Shown: in pieces, positions 16,748 to 27,452 of the stretch
Layout of the letters: every line of letters starts with the position of its first letter
How positions within the stretch are numbered: the first letter of the stretch is position 1
Assembly: GCA_007121455.1 (NCBI GenBank)
Contig: SKKN01000035.1
Coordinates: 62,001 to 126,000 of the forward strand
DNA length: 64,000 nt
Source of the DNA: Gemmatimonadota bacterium
GTDB lineage: Bacteria > Gemmatimonadota > Gemmatimonadetes > Longimicrobiales > Gaopeijiaceae
Direction of reading: 5' to 3'
The notes under the pieces: generated by a model
The model's input: only the letters and a program-made list of their open reading frames with translations
The model's database searches: none
What the model was told of the DNA's origin: nothing
Made by a program: the position numbers and the translations under genes

Positions 16748-19519
16748 TCAGCCCTTGCAGTCGTACCAGGATCTCCCCACGCCGACATCGACCTGAAGCG
16801 GGACCTTGAGCTCCATCGCTCCTTCCATCCGCTCGACGACGAGCGCCTCGAGTGCGGACACCTCTTCCTCCGGCACCTCGAAGACGAGCTCGTCGTGGAC
16901 CTGCACGACGAGGCGGGCTCCCCATGCCGACGACCGGAGTGCGTCGTCGATTTCGATCATCGCCTTCTTGATGAGGTCCGCGGCCGTCCCCTGGATCGGC
17001 GTGTTCTGAGCTATGCGCTCACCGAATTGCCGCACGTTCCAGTTCTTCGCTTCGATCTCCGGGACATAGCGCCGACGCCCACTGAGCGTCTCCACATACC
17101 CCCGCTCACGCGCGAGGCGGATCTGCTCGTCCAGGAACGCTCTCACCCCGGAAAACCGTTCGAAGTACTCCTGAATGAAGGCGCCCGCTTCATCGCGTGA
17201 CACGCCGAGCTGCCTTCCGAGAGAGAACTCTCCCTGACCGTAGAGCGTGGCGAAGTTGATCGTCTTCGCCCGCGCTCTCATCTCCCCCGACACGTCGTCG
17301 ATCGGGACGTCGAAGATGACGGCGGCCGTCTGGCGGTGTACATCGATCCCCTCGCGGAACGCCCGTACGAATGCCTCATCCCCCGAAAAGTGGGCGAGGA
17401 TACGAAGCTCGATCTGCGAGTAGTCCGCCGCCAGGAAGAGATGACCCTGTTCCGGAACGAAGCCTTTCCGGATCTCCCGTCCCACCTCGGTGCGGATGGG
17501 AATGTTCTGGAGGTTGGGATCGGAGGAGGAGAGCCGTCCGGTAGCCGCCACCGTCTGGTTGAACGAGGCGTGGATGCGCCCCGTTTCGGGATGGACGAGC
17601 CTCGGAAGAGCATCCACGTAGGTCGAGCGCAGCTTCTCGAGCTGGCGGTACTCCAGGAGGTGGTTGGGGATCGAGTGCCCTTCCGCAGCGAGCTCCTCGA
17701 GGACCGAAGCATCGGTCGACGGCCCCGTCTTCGTTCGCTTGACGACAGGAAGCTTCAGCTTCTCGAAGAGGATTTCCCTCAATTGGATGTTGGAGTTGAG
17801 GTTGAACTCCGCCCCTGCCTCCTTCCAGACCTGCTCCTGGAGGAGCTCGAGCTCACGCCCCAGACGGGCACTCACCTCGCGGAAGAAGGGCGCGTCGATC
17901 CGGATGCCGGTCCACTCCATCGCAGCCAGCACCGGCACCAGAGGCATCTCGAGCTCGTCGAAGAGGGTGCGGAGCCGATGCTCCGCGAGTGCAGGTGCGA
18001 ATCGCTCCTTCAATCGCAGCGCAAGGTCCGCGTCCTCGCAGGCATACCCCACCGCCTCGGCCAGCGGCACGTGGGAGAAGAGCACCTGCTTCTTCCCCTT
18101 CCCCGCTACGTCAGCGTACGAGATCGGCGTATACCCGAGAAAGTCCGTGGCGAGGATGTCGAGCGAGTGCTGCCGGCGGCTCGGATCCAGCACGTACGAT
18201 GCGACCATCGTGTCGAAGTCCACCCCACGCAGCTCCACTCCACAACGGCGCAGCACGAGAAGATCGTACTTCAGATTCTGACCCACCTTCGACACCCGGG
18301 GATCCTCCAGCAACTCCACGAGGGGCCGGAGTGCCGCCGAATCGAGCGCCGGGAGATTCTTCGGCGGGTCCTCCTCATCGTACCTCTCGAGCAACGACGC
18401 CTCCGGAGGCTCGTGCCCAAAGGGGAGGTACACCGCCTTGCCGGGCTGCCAGGAAAGCGAGATCCCGACGAGCTTCGATCTCATCGGCTCCCGTGCCGTC
18501 GTCTCGGTATCCACCGCGACAACGCCGGCCGCGCGGATCTCCGCGACCAGGGAGTCGAGCTCTCCTGGATCGGTGATGGCGTGATACTCGCCCTCTCCTT
18601 CACCCCCCACGCCGGCTCCACCCTCATCCCCCGCGAACCGCTCGATCAAGGTACGAAAATCGAGCTCCACGAAGAGCTTGCGGAGTGCGGGGACGTCGGG
18701 TTCCCTCACCCTCAGTCGGTCCAGGTCGAGCTCCACCGGGAGATCCGTCTGGATCGTCACCAACTTTCGGGAAAGGCGGATCTGTTCCTGGTTCTCCTCG
18801 ATGGATCGCCGCTTTCCCTTCCAGGGGATCCGGTCGGGTGCCTCCAGGAGCTCGTCGAGTGAACCAATCTCCTTCAGGAGTCGGCATGCCCACCCCTCTC
18901 CGACCCCCGGCGCGCCCGGAATGTTGTCCGAAGCGTCTCCCACCAGGGCAAGGTAGTCCACGACCTGCTCCGGAGGGATGCCCAGTCGTTCCTCCGCATT
19001 GGACTCGTCCACCCACGCCGCAGCTACGCCGGTCGGACCGCCTCGACCCGGATTCAGAAGATGGACCCCGGGGCCGACAAGCTGATGGAAGTCCTTGTCT
19101 CCCGAGACGATGACAGCCTCGAGCCCCTGGGCCTGGGCCTGTCGTGCGAGTGTTCCGATGACGTCATCCGCCTCATACCCATCGAGCTCCACCACCTCGT
19201 CGTGGAATGCCGCGACGAGCTCCCGGATCCTCGGAAGCGACGCCTTGAGCTCCTCCGGCATCTTTTCGCGGGTCGCCTTGTACTCCGGGAATTCCTGCTC
19301 GCGGTAACTCGTGCCCGCGTCGAAAACCACGGCGATGTAGTCGGGGGCGTGCGTGTCCCGGATGTCCAGCAAGAAGTTCGCGAAGCCCCAGGCGGCTGAA
19401 GTGTTCTCGCCCCGTGAATTCGTGAGAGGTCGATTCACGAACGCGAAAAACGCACGGTAGATGAGGGCGTACGCATCGATCAAGAAGAGTCGCGGTGCGG
19501 TCTTTTCAGGCACATCCAC
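16748..19519 (-). CDS. polA: DNA polymerase I
   Basis: 923 residues with all three domains. The 5'-3' exonuclease is at about 1-290 (FLIDAYALIYRAFFAF, VFDAGTSYRE, GYEADDVIGTLA, GDKDFHQLV, GDASDNIPGAPGVG). The 3'-5' exonuclease keeps its acidic residues (VAVDTETT, GQNLKYDLLVL, YACEDADLAL), so proofreading is probably active. The polymerase carries motif A DYSQIELRILAHFSGD, motif B INFATLYGQGEFSLGRQLG and motif C VQVHDELVFEV. It fills gaps in repair and Okazaki fragment maturation. The start is GTG at 19519; another GTG two codons on is equally possible. It lies downstream of the tolQ terminator, so it is probably transcribed separately. Confidence 0.97.
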   Translation of the reverse strand: MDVPEKTAPRLFLIDAYALIYRAFFAFVNRPLTNSRGENTSAAWGFANFLLDIRDTHAPDYIAVVFDAGTSYREQEFPEYKATREKMPEELKASLPRIRELVAAFHDEVVELDGYEADDVIGTLARQAQAQGLEAVIVSGDKDFHQLVGPGVHLLNPGRGGPTGVAAAWVDESNAEERLGIPPEQVVDYLALVGDASDNIPGAPGVGEGWACRLLKEIGSLDELLEAPDRIPWKGKRRSIEENQEQIRLSRKLVTIQTDLPVELDLDRLRVREPDVPALRKLFVELDFRTLIERFAGDEGGAGVGGEGEGEYHAITDPGELDSLVAEIRAAGVVAVDTETTAREPMRSKLVGISLSWQPGKAVYLPFGHEPPEASLLERYDEEDPPKNLPALDSAALRPLVELLEDPRVSKVGQNLKYDLLVLRRCGVELRGVDFDTMVASYVLDPSRRQHSLDILATDFLGYTPISYADVAGKGKKQVLFSHVPLAEAVGYACEDADLALRLKERFAPALAEHRLRTLFDELEMPLVPVLAAMEWTGIRIDAPFFREVSARLGRELELLQEQVWKEAGAEFNLNSNIQLREILFEKLKLPVVKRTKTGPSTDASVLEELAAEGHSIPNHLLEYRQLEKLRSTYVDALPRLVHPETGRIHASFNQTVAATGRLSSSDPNLQNIPIRTEVGREIRKGFVPEQGHLFLAADYSQIELRILAHFSGDEAFVRAFREGIDVHRQTAAVIFDVPIDDVSGEMRARAKTINFATLYGQGEFSLGRQLGVSRDEAGAFIQEYFERFSGVRAFLDEQIRLARERGYVETLSGRRRYVPEIEAKNWNVRQFGERIAQNTPIQGTAADLIKKAMIEIDDALRSSAWGARLVVQVHDELVFEVPEEEVSALEALVVERMEGAMELKVPLQVDVGVGRSWYDCKG

Positions 19520-19560
19520 GAGGGGCCTCTCGTCCTGGAGCGTGGGGGGTCACGACAAAA

Positions 19561-19586
19561 GGGGAGCCACCCGCAGGTGGCTCCCC
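19561..19586 (-). terminator. Intrinsic terminator after tolQ-like gene
   Basis: An 11-bp stem, GGGGAGCCACC (19561-19571) / GGTGGCTCCCC (19576-19586), with a 4-nt loop. In the minus-strand direction it is followed by TTTTGTCG. Outer bases CACGACAA/TTGTCGTG can extend the stem past a two-base bulge. It lies 35 bp after the TolQ stop. Confidence 0.85.
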
Positions 19587-19620
19587 TTGTCGTGCTTCGG
19601 TCGATCCGCGTAGCTGCGCC

Positions 19621-20337
19621 TCAGTCTCCCGCAGGCGTGGCAGCGTGTCCGCCCTCGATCGCATGCAGGGTATCGATCATCTTCTGAGCCGACTCCTCCA
19701 TGTCGATCACGAGCGAGTCGATCCGGGAGACGAAGTAGTTGTGCGCGATACTCACCGGAATCGCGATCGTCAGTCCCGCTGCGGTGGTGAGCAGGGCCAC
19801 CTTGATTCCTCCCGCCACCAGGGTCGCCTCCACCTCACCGGCTACCTCGATGGCCTGGAACGCGATGATCATTCCGATCACGGTTCCAAGGAATCCGAGG
19901 AGCGGCGCGATGTTCGTGAGGGTCGCGAGCACCACCAAACCCTTCTCCAGTCGGCTGAGCTCGAGCAACCCCTGGTTCTCGATGGCCTTCAGGACGCGGT
20001 CCGTCCCTTCGTCCCGCCGCTCGAGTCCCGCCACCAGAATGTTTGCCGCCGGCGAATCGGATTCGCGGCAGACCTCCATCGCGTCGTCGACCCGATGCTC
20101 CGACAGGAGCTCGTTCACGTCGCGGAGGATCTTCTTCGTCTTACCGCTCTTCGCGAGCAGATCGAAGAACTTCCAGATGATGACGATGATGGCGACCACG
20201 ACGCAGGCGGCCAATGGCCACCGCATGAACCCCATCTCGTCCCAGACAAAGTACATCTGCTCCGTAATCGTCATATCCGGAGCGTCGACGCCCGGAATCT
20301 GAAGGAGCGTTCCGTACAACTGCATCATTCCCGACAA
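19621..20337 (-). CDS. MotA/TolQ/ExbB family proton channel protein
   Basis: 238 residues. An N-terminal TM helix (WPLAACVVVAIIVIIWKFF) precedes a cytoplasmic helical region, then two further TM helices containing the family motif TNIAPLLGFLGTVIGMIIAF and LLTTAAGLTIAIPVSIAHNYF. The family forms inner-membrane proton channels with ExbD/TolR/MotB-type partners and energises outer-membrane processes. No ExbD/TolR gene is adjacent: the gene has its own promoter (20432-20460) and terminator (19561-19586). The TTG start at 20337 has GGAGG five bases upstream; ATG codons at 20328 and 20325 are alternatives. Confidence 0.87.
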   Translation of the reverse strand: MSGMMQLYGTLLQIPGVDAPDMTITEQMYFVWDEMGFMRWPLAACVVVAIIVIIWKFFDLLAKSGKTKKILRDVNELLSEHRVDDAMEVCRESDSPAANILVAGLERRDEGTDRVLKAIENQGLLELSRLEKGLVVLATLTNIAPLLGFLGTVIGMIIAFQAIEVAGEVEATLVAGGIKVALLTTAAGLTIAIPVSIAHNYFVSRIDSLVIDMEESAQKMIDTLHAIEGGHAATPAGD

Positions 20338-20431
20338 TGGGACCTCCCGCCAAAGAGTTCATGCTACGCGTCAAGGACCCTCGCCTCTCGAGAACCGGCC
20401 GAGAAATGAGAGTCGGATTACGAAGGTTGGC

Positions 20432-20460
20432 AACATGAAACCTGACCGCAAGGGTGTCAA
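20432..20460 (-). promoter_or_regulatory. Sigma-70-like promoter for tolQ-like gene
   Basis: On the minus strand, a perfect TTGACA (20460-20455), a 17-nt spacer and CATGTT (20437-20432). The -35 overlaps the stop of the upstream ABC ATPase gene. Transcription would start about 90 bases before the tolQ start. Confidence 0.45.
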
Positions 20461-21508
20461 GTTCTCGACCTGGAATCTCCACCAACCTTCAAGCACGCCA
20501 CCCGGCCGCCATCAAGCTGCGGCTCCAGGGCCGGGACCCTCCACCCACACTCCCCATCCTTCCGGGAATCCGTGCACCGCGGGTGGAAGGGGCACCCTCG
20601 AGGCGGCCGGATCGGGCTCGGCGTATCCCCCACGAGAAGGACCTTCCTCCCCCTCGCACCAGCGGTTTCGATCCTGGGGATCGCGGACAAAAGGGCGCGA
20701 GTGTACGGGTGCTTCGCCGCTTGGTACACCTGATACGCCTCAGCGACTTCGACGATCCGCCCGAGGTACATCACGGCCACGCGATGACTCGCCTGCTCCA
20801 CCACCGCGAGGTCATGGGAAATGAGCAGGTACGTGAGTTGGAGTTCCTGTTGAAGGTCGTGGAGGAGGTTCAGGATCTGCGCCTGGACGGAGACGTCGAG
20901 GGCGGATACCGGCTCGTCGAGAACGAGGAGCTCCGGCTCCACGGACAGCGCCCGGGCGATCCCGACCCGCTGCCGCTGCCCGCCGCTGAGTTGATGCGGA
21001 TAACGCCGCCCGTGTTCCGGGAGCAGGCCCACGAGCTCCAAGAGCTCTCCGACCCGTCGGCGACGGGCGCTGCGTCCGGGGTGGAGCCGGTGAACCTGCA
21101 GCACTTCAAGGAGGGCGTCGCCGACCCTCATTCTGGGATTGAGAGATCCTTCGGGGTCCTGAAACACCATCTGGGCACGCCGGCGGAAGCGGCGGAGGGC
21201 CGAGGCCGACATGTCTGTGACGTCCTCGCCGTCGTAGCGGATTTGTCCACCGGTCGGCTCGACGAGCCTGAGAATCGCCCGAGCGGTCGTCGACTTCCCG
21301 CACCCCGATTCGCCGACCAGGCCCAAGGTCTCACCTCGACGGAGGGTGAAGCTGACGCCATCCACGGCCCGAACCGGGTCGGGGCGTCTTTCGAGAAAGC
21401 GCCGCCTCGAGCTGAAGTGCTTCCTCAGGTCGCGCACCGCGAGAAGCTCCTCCCGGGCCGGCTCCTCCGCGTCGTGACCAAGGTCCACCGGTCGTTCCGG
21501 CACAGGCC

Positions 21509-21512
<4 letters not shown>
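20457..21512 (-). CDS. Oligopeptide/dipeptide ABC transporter ATP-binding protein (OppF/DppF-like)
   Basis: 351 residues. Walker A is [10 protein letters not shown]-loop [15 protein letters not shown], signature [15 protein letters not shown], Walker [16 protein letters not shown]-loop [10 protein letters not shown]. The C-terminal oligopeptide-ABC extension [11 protein letters not shown]...GCPFHPRC contains conserved cysteines that in relatives can bind an iron-sulfur cluster. It powers import with the OppD-like partner. The GTG at 21512 overlaps the oppD stop (GTGA), fixing the start although the frame is open further up. Last gene of the importer operon. Confidence 0.93.
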
Positions 21513-22533
<1,021 letters not shown>

Positions 22534-22537
<4 letters not shown>

Positions 22538-23733
22538 CTCCTGAGCCGCGGATCGAGGGCATCCCGGAGCCCATCACCCGCAAGGTTGAACGAGAGGACG
22601 ACGAGCACGATCGCCAGGCCGGGGAAGGTCGTGACCCACCACGCACCGAGAAGATGGTTCCGCCCGTCCGCCACCATCGTTCCCCACGATGGGGTCGGCG
22701 GCTGAATTCCGAGCCCGAGGAATGAGAGCCCGGCTTCCAGAATGATCGTATCGCCAATACCGAGTGTGGCGGCCACGGTCACCGGGGCGAGCGTGTTCGG
22801 AATCAGATGGCGGAAGATCAGCCGCGGCGCGCGGAATCCGAGGGCCCTGCCGGCCACCATGAACTCCCGTTCCCGTAAGCTCAACACTTCGCCTCGCACG
22901 ATCCTCGCCGGGAGCGGCCACTGGGTGAGCCCCAGCAGAACGACCAGGACGAAGAGTGACGGCTCGAACAGGGCGATCACGGTGATCAGGAGGACCAACC
23001 TCGGGAAGGAGATCACCATATCCACGAACCGCATGATCGCAGCATCCCACCACCCGCCCAGGAAGCCGGCGACCGCGCCCACGAGCGTGCCGATCGTCAT
23101 GCTGATCGCCACCGCGATGAAGCCGATCGACAGGGAGACCCTCGCTCCGTAGAGAAGTCGGGAGAACACGTCCCGAGCGAATTGGTCCGTGCCGAGGAGG
23201 TGCGCTCCCGAAGGCGCTGACAATCGTCCGACGACGAGGTCTCCCTGGAACGCGGGGTCGAACGGCGCCAGAAAAGGAGCCAGAAGCGCGGCGAGGTAAG
23301 AGATCCCCACGGCCCCGAGGCCGATGGAAGCGACACGGTTCCTCCCGAACTCCCGGGCAAAGCGCGCCCAGGACCCATCCGTTCGCGCCACTCCGGAACC
23401 CAGAGTCGCGTCCCGGATCGACCAGGTCCAGATCGCCATGAGCCCGCACAGGAGTGTCAGGAGCGCGGCCCGTTCGTCCCACCCTCCACCCGGCGCGGCC
23501 ACGACCCTCTCCCACCGGATCGAGCCGATTCCCACGAATGATGCCCAGAGGAGGAGGGCAAACCCTCCCACGAGGATCCGCCCCCCAAGGAACTGGGGGA
23601 ACCCGGGGAGGAGGATAGCGAGGAGGACCCCGCCTCGCTTCGGTCGTCTCGGGGCCGAGGTCGGCGCTCCCACCTCCCGCCCCAACGGGCGGAGCATGGT
23701 TTCGGCTCCGGAGGGAGGCGGGCGCTCAACCAT
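22534..23733 (-). CDS. Oligopeptide/dipeptide ABC transporter permease (OppC/DppC-like)
   Basis: 399 residues. The core permease carries the BPD_transp_1 signature (GRALGFRAPRLIFRHLIPN) and LLGTDQFARDVFSRLLYGARVSL. N-terminal to the core are two additional hydrophobic segments (about 38-65 and 80-100) beyond the single helix usually seen before the OppC core, making the protein about 100 residues longer than typical OppC. The ATG at 23733 overlaps the oppB stop by eight bases; an earlier in-frame codon at 23769 would overlap by 44. It forms the membrane channel with the OppB-like protein. Confidence 0.9.
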
Positions 23734-24718
23734 GGCGAATTCGTGGATCCACGACCGAGTAGAGGACATCCGCGATGAGGTTTCCCACGACGACCATCAC
23801 CGCGAAAACCAGCGCCCCGGCCATCACCACCGGATAGTCGCGCTGCCCGATCGCGTCCACGACCAGCTTCCCCATCCCCGGCCACGCGAACACCGTCTCC
23901 ACGAAGACGGTGCCCGAGAAGAGAAGCGGCAGGTAGAGGCCGAAGACCGTCACCACGGGGATCAGCGCATTCCGCAGGGCGTGACCGGCGATCACCCGCC
24001 ACTCGGGGAGGCCCTTCGCCCGTGCGGTCCGTATGTAATCCTGATGGATCACTTCGAGCATGCTCGTCCTCGTATACCGAGCAATCCCCCCGGCGAGGAC
24101 GAGCGCGAGTGAGGTCGCCGGCAGCACCAGGTGCATCGCGCGATCCTTTACCTGCTCCCATGGTGTCATCCACGCATGGTCCACGCTCGTCATTCCGGAC
24201 GCGGGAAAGTGGACCGGCCATCCCCAGACGTTTCGAGCGTACAGGCTGAACACGAGGATCAGCATGAGCGCGAGCCAGAAGGAGGGGATGGAGTAGAAAA
24301 AAAGCGACGCCCCGCTCAGGGACGAGTCGATCCAGGTATTGTGCCGCACGGCCTGTAGCACGCCGATGAGGATTCCGGCCAGAAATGCGAGAGCGAGGGC
24401 CGTGCCGGAGAGGAGGAGCGTATTCGGAAGGAGGTCCCGGATCACGTCGCGGACCGGCTGTCCTCGCGCGAGGGAGTGTCCGAAATCTCCCTGCGCCATC
24501 GCTCCCATCCAGCGGATGTACCGGACGTGGACAGGGGCATCGAGGCCCATGTTCTGGCGCACCTCCTCGAGCGCCTGGGGAGACACTCCCGGCCCCGCGT
24601 ACAGGGAGGAGGGATCGCCCGGCGCCAGATTCATCACGAAGAAGACGATGGTGGCGACGCCGAGCACGAGGGGCACGGCACCCCCCACGCGGCGCAGGAC
24701 GTATCCGATCATCGCCAC
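23726..24718 (-). CDS. Oligopeptide/dipeptide ABC transporter permease (OppB/DppB-like)
   Basis: 330 residues. Typical OppB: N-terminal helix GYVLRRVGGAVPLVLGVATIVFFVMNLAPGDP, the periplasmic LGLDAPVHVRYIRWMGAMAQGDFGHSL segment, and the ATPase-contact loop TARAKGLPEWRVIAGHALRNALIPVV. It forms the translocation pore with the OppC-like partner. The start is GTG at 24718 (ATG two codons later), 21 bp after the binding-protein gene. Confidence 0.94.
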   Translation of the reverse strand: MAMIGYVLRRVGGAVPLVLGVATIVFFVMNLAPGDPSSLYAGPGVSPQALEEVRQNMGLDAPVHVRYIRWMGAMAQGDFGHSLARGQPVRDVIRDLLPNTLLLSGTALALAFLAGILIGVLQAVRHNTWIDSSLSGASLFFYSIPSFWLALMLILVFSLYARNVWGWPVHFPASGMTSVDHAWMTPWEQVKDRAMHLVLPATSLALVLAGGIARYTRTSMLEVIHQDYIRTARAKGLPEWRVIAGHALRNALIPVVTVFGLYLPLLFSGTVFVETVFAWPGMGKLVVDAIGQRDYPVVMAGALVFAVMVVVGNLIADVLYSVVDPRIRHG

Positions 24719-24739
24719 GTCCGCACGCTCACCGGAGCT

Positions 24740-26488
24740 TCACGGGGAGCGGGCGACCAGCGGCCTCCCTGTCCTCTCCTCCTCCGGAATCCACCACTGG
24801 GAGATCGTTACCCACTCTCCGCGGGCATCCATGTGCACGTCGCGCAGGCGCTCGTTCAGCCCTGCGCCCCGCTCGCGGAAGTAGATATAGGTAAAGGGCT
24901 GGAGCTCGAGGATCCGCTGCTGGTACGCTTCCCAGAGCGGCAGCGCATCTTCACGGTCCACGGTGACCTGGAGCTGCTCCAGAAGCCGGTCGACCTCCTC
25001 GTCCTCGAGTCCCGCCCAACCATACGGGGCGCTGGAGTTGGAGGAGTGGAACAGGTCGGTGTCATCGACCTTGAACTCCGTCACCCACGCGAGGATGAAG
25101 CCGTCGAAGTCCCGCCGTTCCGCATCCGTGATCTCGCTCACGAGAGTCGCCCACTCCATCGCGCGCGGGCGCACCTCGATCCCCACCCGTCGGAGCTGGG
25201 ACTGCATGATTTCCGCGATCTCCTGCCGCTCCTGGTTCCCTGTGTTATAGCGGACCGAGAGCTCCATGCGCACTCCGTCGGCGTCCTCCCGGATCCCATC
25301 TCCGTCGCGGTCGACCCATCCGGCCTCCTCGAGCAGCTCGCGCGCCCGCTCCGGGTCGTACGGTAGAGCGTCGACGGCTTCTTCATCGTACGCCCAATGG
25401 AATGGCGGCACGCCCGTGTTCGCGACGCTTCCACTGCCCCCGAGGATCGCCTCCACGATCTGCGCCCGGTTCACGCCGTGTGCGATCGCTCTCCGCACGC
25501 GGGGGTCTTCGAGCTGTCGTCGGCGGGAATTCCAGGCGGCGAACACGTAATCGCGGAAGGGGAAGGTGAGCAGGCGGAGATGCTCCGCGTCCTCGATCCG
25601 CGGGAACTGATCCGCCGTGGGCTGCAGGTAGAGGTCCACCGATTCCGTCAGAAGGTCGGTCAGCAGCGTCGATGGCTCGGGCACGACGCGGTAGACATAG
25701 CGGCCGAGGAAAGGGGGGCCTCCCAGTTCCTCGGGAAAAGCGGGGTTCCTCTCGAATGCCCAGCTCTCATCGGACCGATGCTCGACGAAACGGAACGGAC
25801 CGTTGCCCACCGAACACCGCTCGCCGAACGGATGTTGGCGGAGCTCTCCCGGAGGGACGTCCTCGAGCAGGTGGCGCGGCATGATTGCGAGGGCCCGCCA
25901 GGGATCGAGCGCCTCCGCATGGGGCCGCATCTCCAGCTTGACCGTGAAGGAATCCACTACCTCGATCCCGTCGGGACCGGGAACGTAATGGGCCCAGAAC
26001 GCGGCGTTCGGGAACCCGGTCTCGGGGTCGGTGGCGCGGCGGTAGGTGAACTCGACGTCGTACGCGGTGGTCTTGTGGCCGTCGTGCCAGAATACATCGT
26101 CGCGAAGGTGGAACGTGACCTCCGTTTCCTCCTCGTTCACATCCCACGCCCGAGCCAGGTACGGCTCCGGATCGTACGCTTCGTCAAACCGGATCAACGT
26201 CATCTGGTTCACGAAGATCTGATGCTGTGCGGCGCCGTGATCCGCCGAGACGAGGGAGTTCATCCCTCCTGGGATCTCTCCGATACCGCCCACCACAGCG
26301 GTACCACCGTACCGGCCATCCGCAGGATCCTCGAAGGAGCCGAGGAACCGGTCCATGTCCCGCATCACCTCCTGGCAGAAGGCGGGAAGTGCCGCGAACG
26401 TCCTCTCCCCGCCGTCACCGCATCCGATGAGCGACAGGAGGGGAATCAGGACGATCAGGAAGGTCTTCGGGCGGGAGTCGTTGCTCAT
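24740..26488 (-). CDS. Extracellular solute-binding lipoprotein, family 5 (peptide/oligopeptide type)
   Basis: 582 residues. A lipoprotein signal peptide (TFLIVLIPLLSLIGC, lipid Cys at about 23) is followed by a full SBP_bac_5 domain: LARAWDVNEEETEVTFHLRDDVFWHDGHKTTAYDVEFTYRR is a clear family hallmark (residues about 110-150). It captures peptides or similar substrates outside the inner membrane and delivers them to the permeases encoded just downstream. First gene of the five-gene importer unit. The actual ligand cannot be read from sequence; family 5 also takes nickel, glutathione and sugars. Confidence 0.92.
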   Translation of the reverse strand: MSNDSRPKTFLIVLIPLLSLIGCGDGGERTFAALPAFCQEVMRDMDRFLGSFEDPADGRYGGTAVVGGIGEIPGGMNSLVSADHGAAQHQIFVNQMTLIRFDEAYDPEPYLARAWDVNEEETEVTFHLRDDVFWHDGHKTTAYDVEFTYRRATDPETGFPNAAFWAHYVPGPDGIEVVDSFTVKLEMRPHAEALDPWRALAIMPRHLLEDVPPGELRQHPFGERCSVGNGPFRFVEHRSDESWAFERNPAFPEELGGPPFLGRYVYRVVPEPSTLLTDLLTESVDLYLQPTADQFPRIEDAEHLRLLTFPFRDYVFAAWNSRRRQLEDPRVRRAIAHGVNRAQIVEAILGGSGSVANTGVPPFHWAYDEEAVDALPYDPERARELLEEAGWVDRDGDGIREDADGVRMELSVRYNTGNQERQEIAEIMQSQLRRVGIEVRPRAMEWATLVSEITDAERRDFDGFILAWVTEFKVDDTDLFHSSNSSAPYGWAGLEDEEVDRLLEQLQVTVDREDALPLWEAYQQRILELQPFTYIYFRERGAGLNERLRDVHMDARGEWVTISQWWIPEEERTGRPLVARSP

Positions 26489-26533
26489 ACGCGGGCTCGC
26501 TTCGTCCGAGGTGCAGCACGGAAGGAGGAGTCG

Positions 26534-27340
26534 CTACCTCCGCCAGGTCCACTCCGAGGATTCATACAGCTTCCGGAGTTCCTCCGCTACCTCCGACTCC
26601 TGTTCCGAGGGCCCGGTCTCAGCCCACGAGCCGCCGAGGACCTCCGTCACCCCGCTCACCAACGCCTCCACGAGGCGGTCTCTGGCCGGCACCTTTCCCA
26701 GGACCTCGCTAAGCGTGATGAAGGGTGTCGCCGCGGGAAGTTCGGCCACCGGGAGGCCGGACGGCCCCTCCGGCGACCCTACGCCACCGCCACTCTCCCT
26801 CTCGAGCCGGAGAACCCGATCCTGATCCCCCCTCAGCAGGAGGGAGCCGTGCTGGAGCAGGGAGCCTTCGACCCGAGCCTGAGCGCTCCCCACGAGCTTC
26901 CGTCCTGCGACGACCACCTCTCCTTCCGCGGGCGCTGCAAAGCAAGCTCCCGCTTCTGGAGGCAGGTTCGGACCCACAGCGCCGCTCATCTCCGCAGGAA
27001 CGCCGAGCGATCGGAGGCCGGCAACCAGGCCTTCGTTGATCCGTCGGTACGCCTCTCGCAGCCCTCCGTGGGCCCGAAGGGGGAGAACCACCGAATAGGT
27101 GAGCTCCTGGTCATGAAGCACGGCGCGCCCTCCCGTCGGGCGCCGGACCAGATCGAACCCGCCCGCGCGGATGTGGGCTTCGTCATAAGCGTCGCGGGCT
27201 CTCTGATTCCTTCCGAAGGAAAGGGTCGGCCGACTCCATTCGTACAATCGGAGGACCGCGCCTTCCGGCTGAAGCTCACGCGCAAGAGCGTGATCCAGCG
27301 CCATGTTGAGCCCGCCCGGAAGGGGGGGATCGACGACCAC
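26534..27340 (-). CDS. Lipoate-protein ligase A family protein
   Basis: 268 residues. Family motifs are NMALDHALA near the N-terminus, RRPTGGRAVLHDQELTYSV (lipoate/ATP site) and VVVAGRKLVGSAQARVEGSLLQHGSLLL with the conserved lysine. It attaches lipoate or octanoate to lipoyl domains. It lies between gcvP (113 bp upstream) and the peptide importer on the same strand, so the GcvH protein encoded nearby is the obvious acceptor. The GTG at 27340 is the only standard start downstream of the in-frame stop. The short N-terminus before NMALD is plausible for the family. Whether it is an LplA, LipM or LipL type is not resolved. Confidence 0.85.
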   Translation of the reverse strand: MVVDPPLPGGLNMALDHALARELQPEGAVLRLYEWSRPTLSFGRNQRARDAYDEAHIRAGGFDLVRRPTGGRAVLHDQELTYSVVLPLRAHGGLREAYRRINEGLVAGLRSLGVPAEMSGAVGPNLPPEAGACFAAPAEGEVVVAGRKLVGSAQARVEGSLLQHGSLLLRGDQDRVLRLERESGGGVGSPEGPSGLPVAELPAATPFITLSEVLGKVPARDRLVEALVSGVTEVLGGSWAETGPSEQESEVAEELRKLYESSEWTWRR

Positions 27341-27452
27341 TCTCCGGTGCTTCAGAAGAGTTCATCCAGGTCGAGCGTGAGCCTCGCCATCGGTCGCATT
27401 CCTCTCTTCGAGGGTGAGGGGATCGCAGTCGGTCAGCCGTGGTGGGGCCGCC

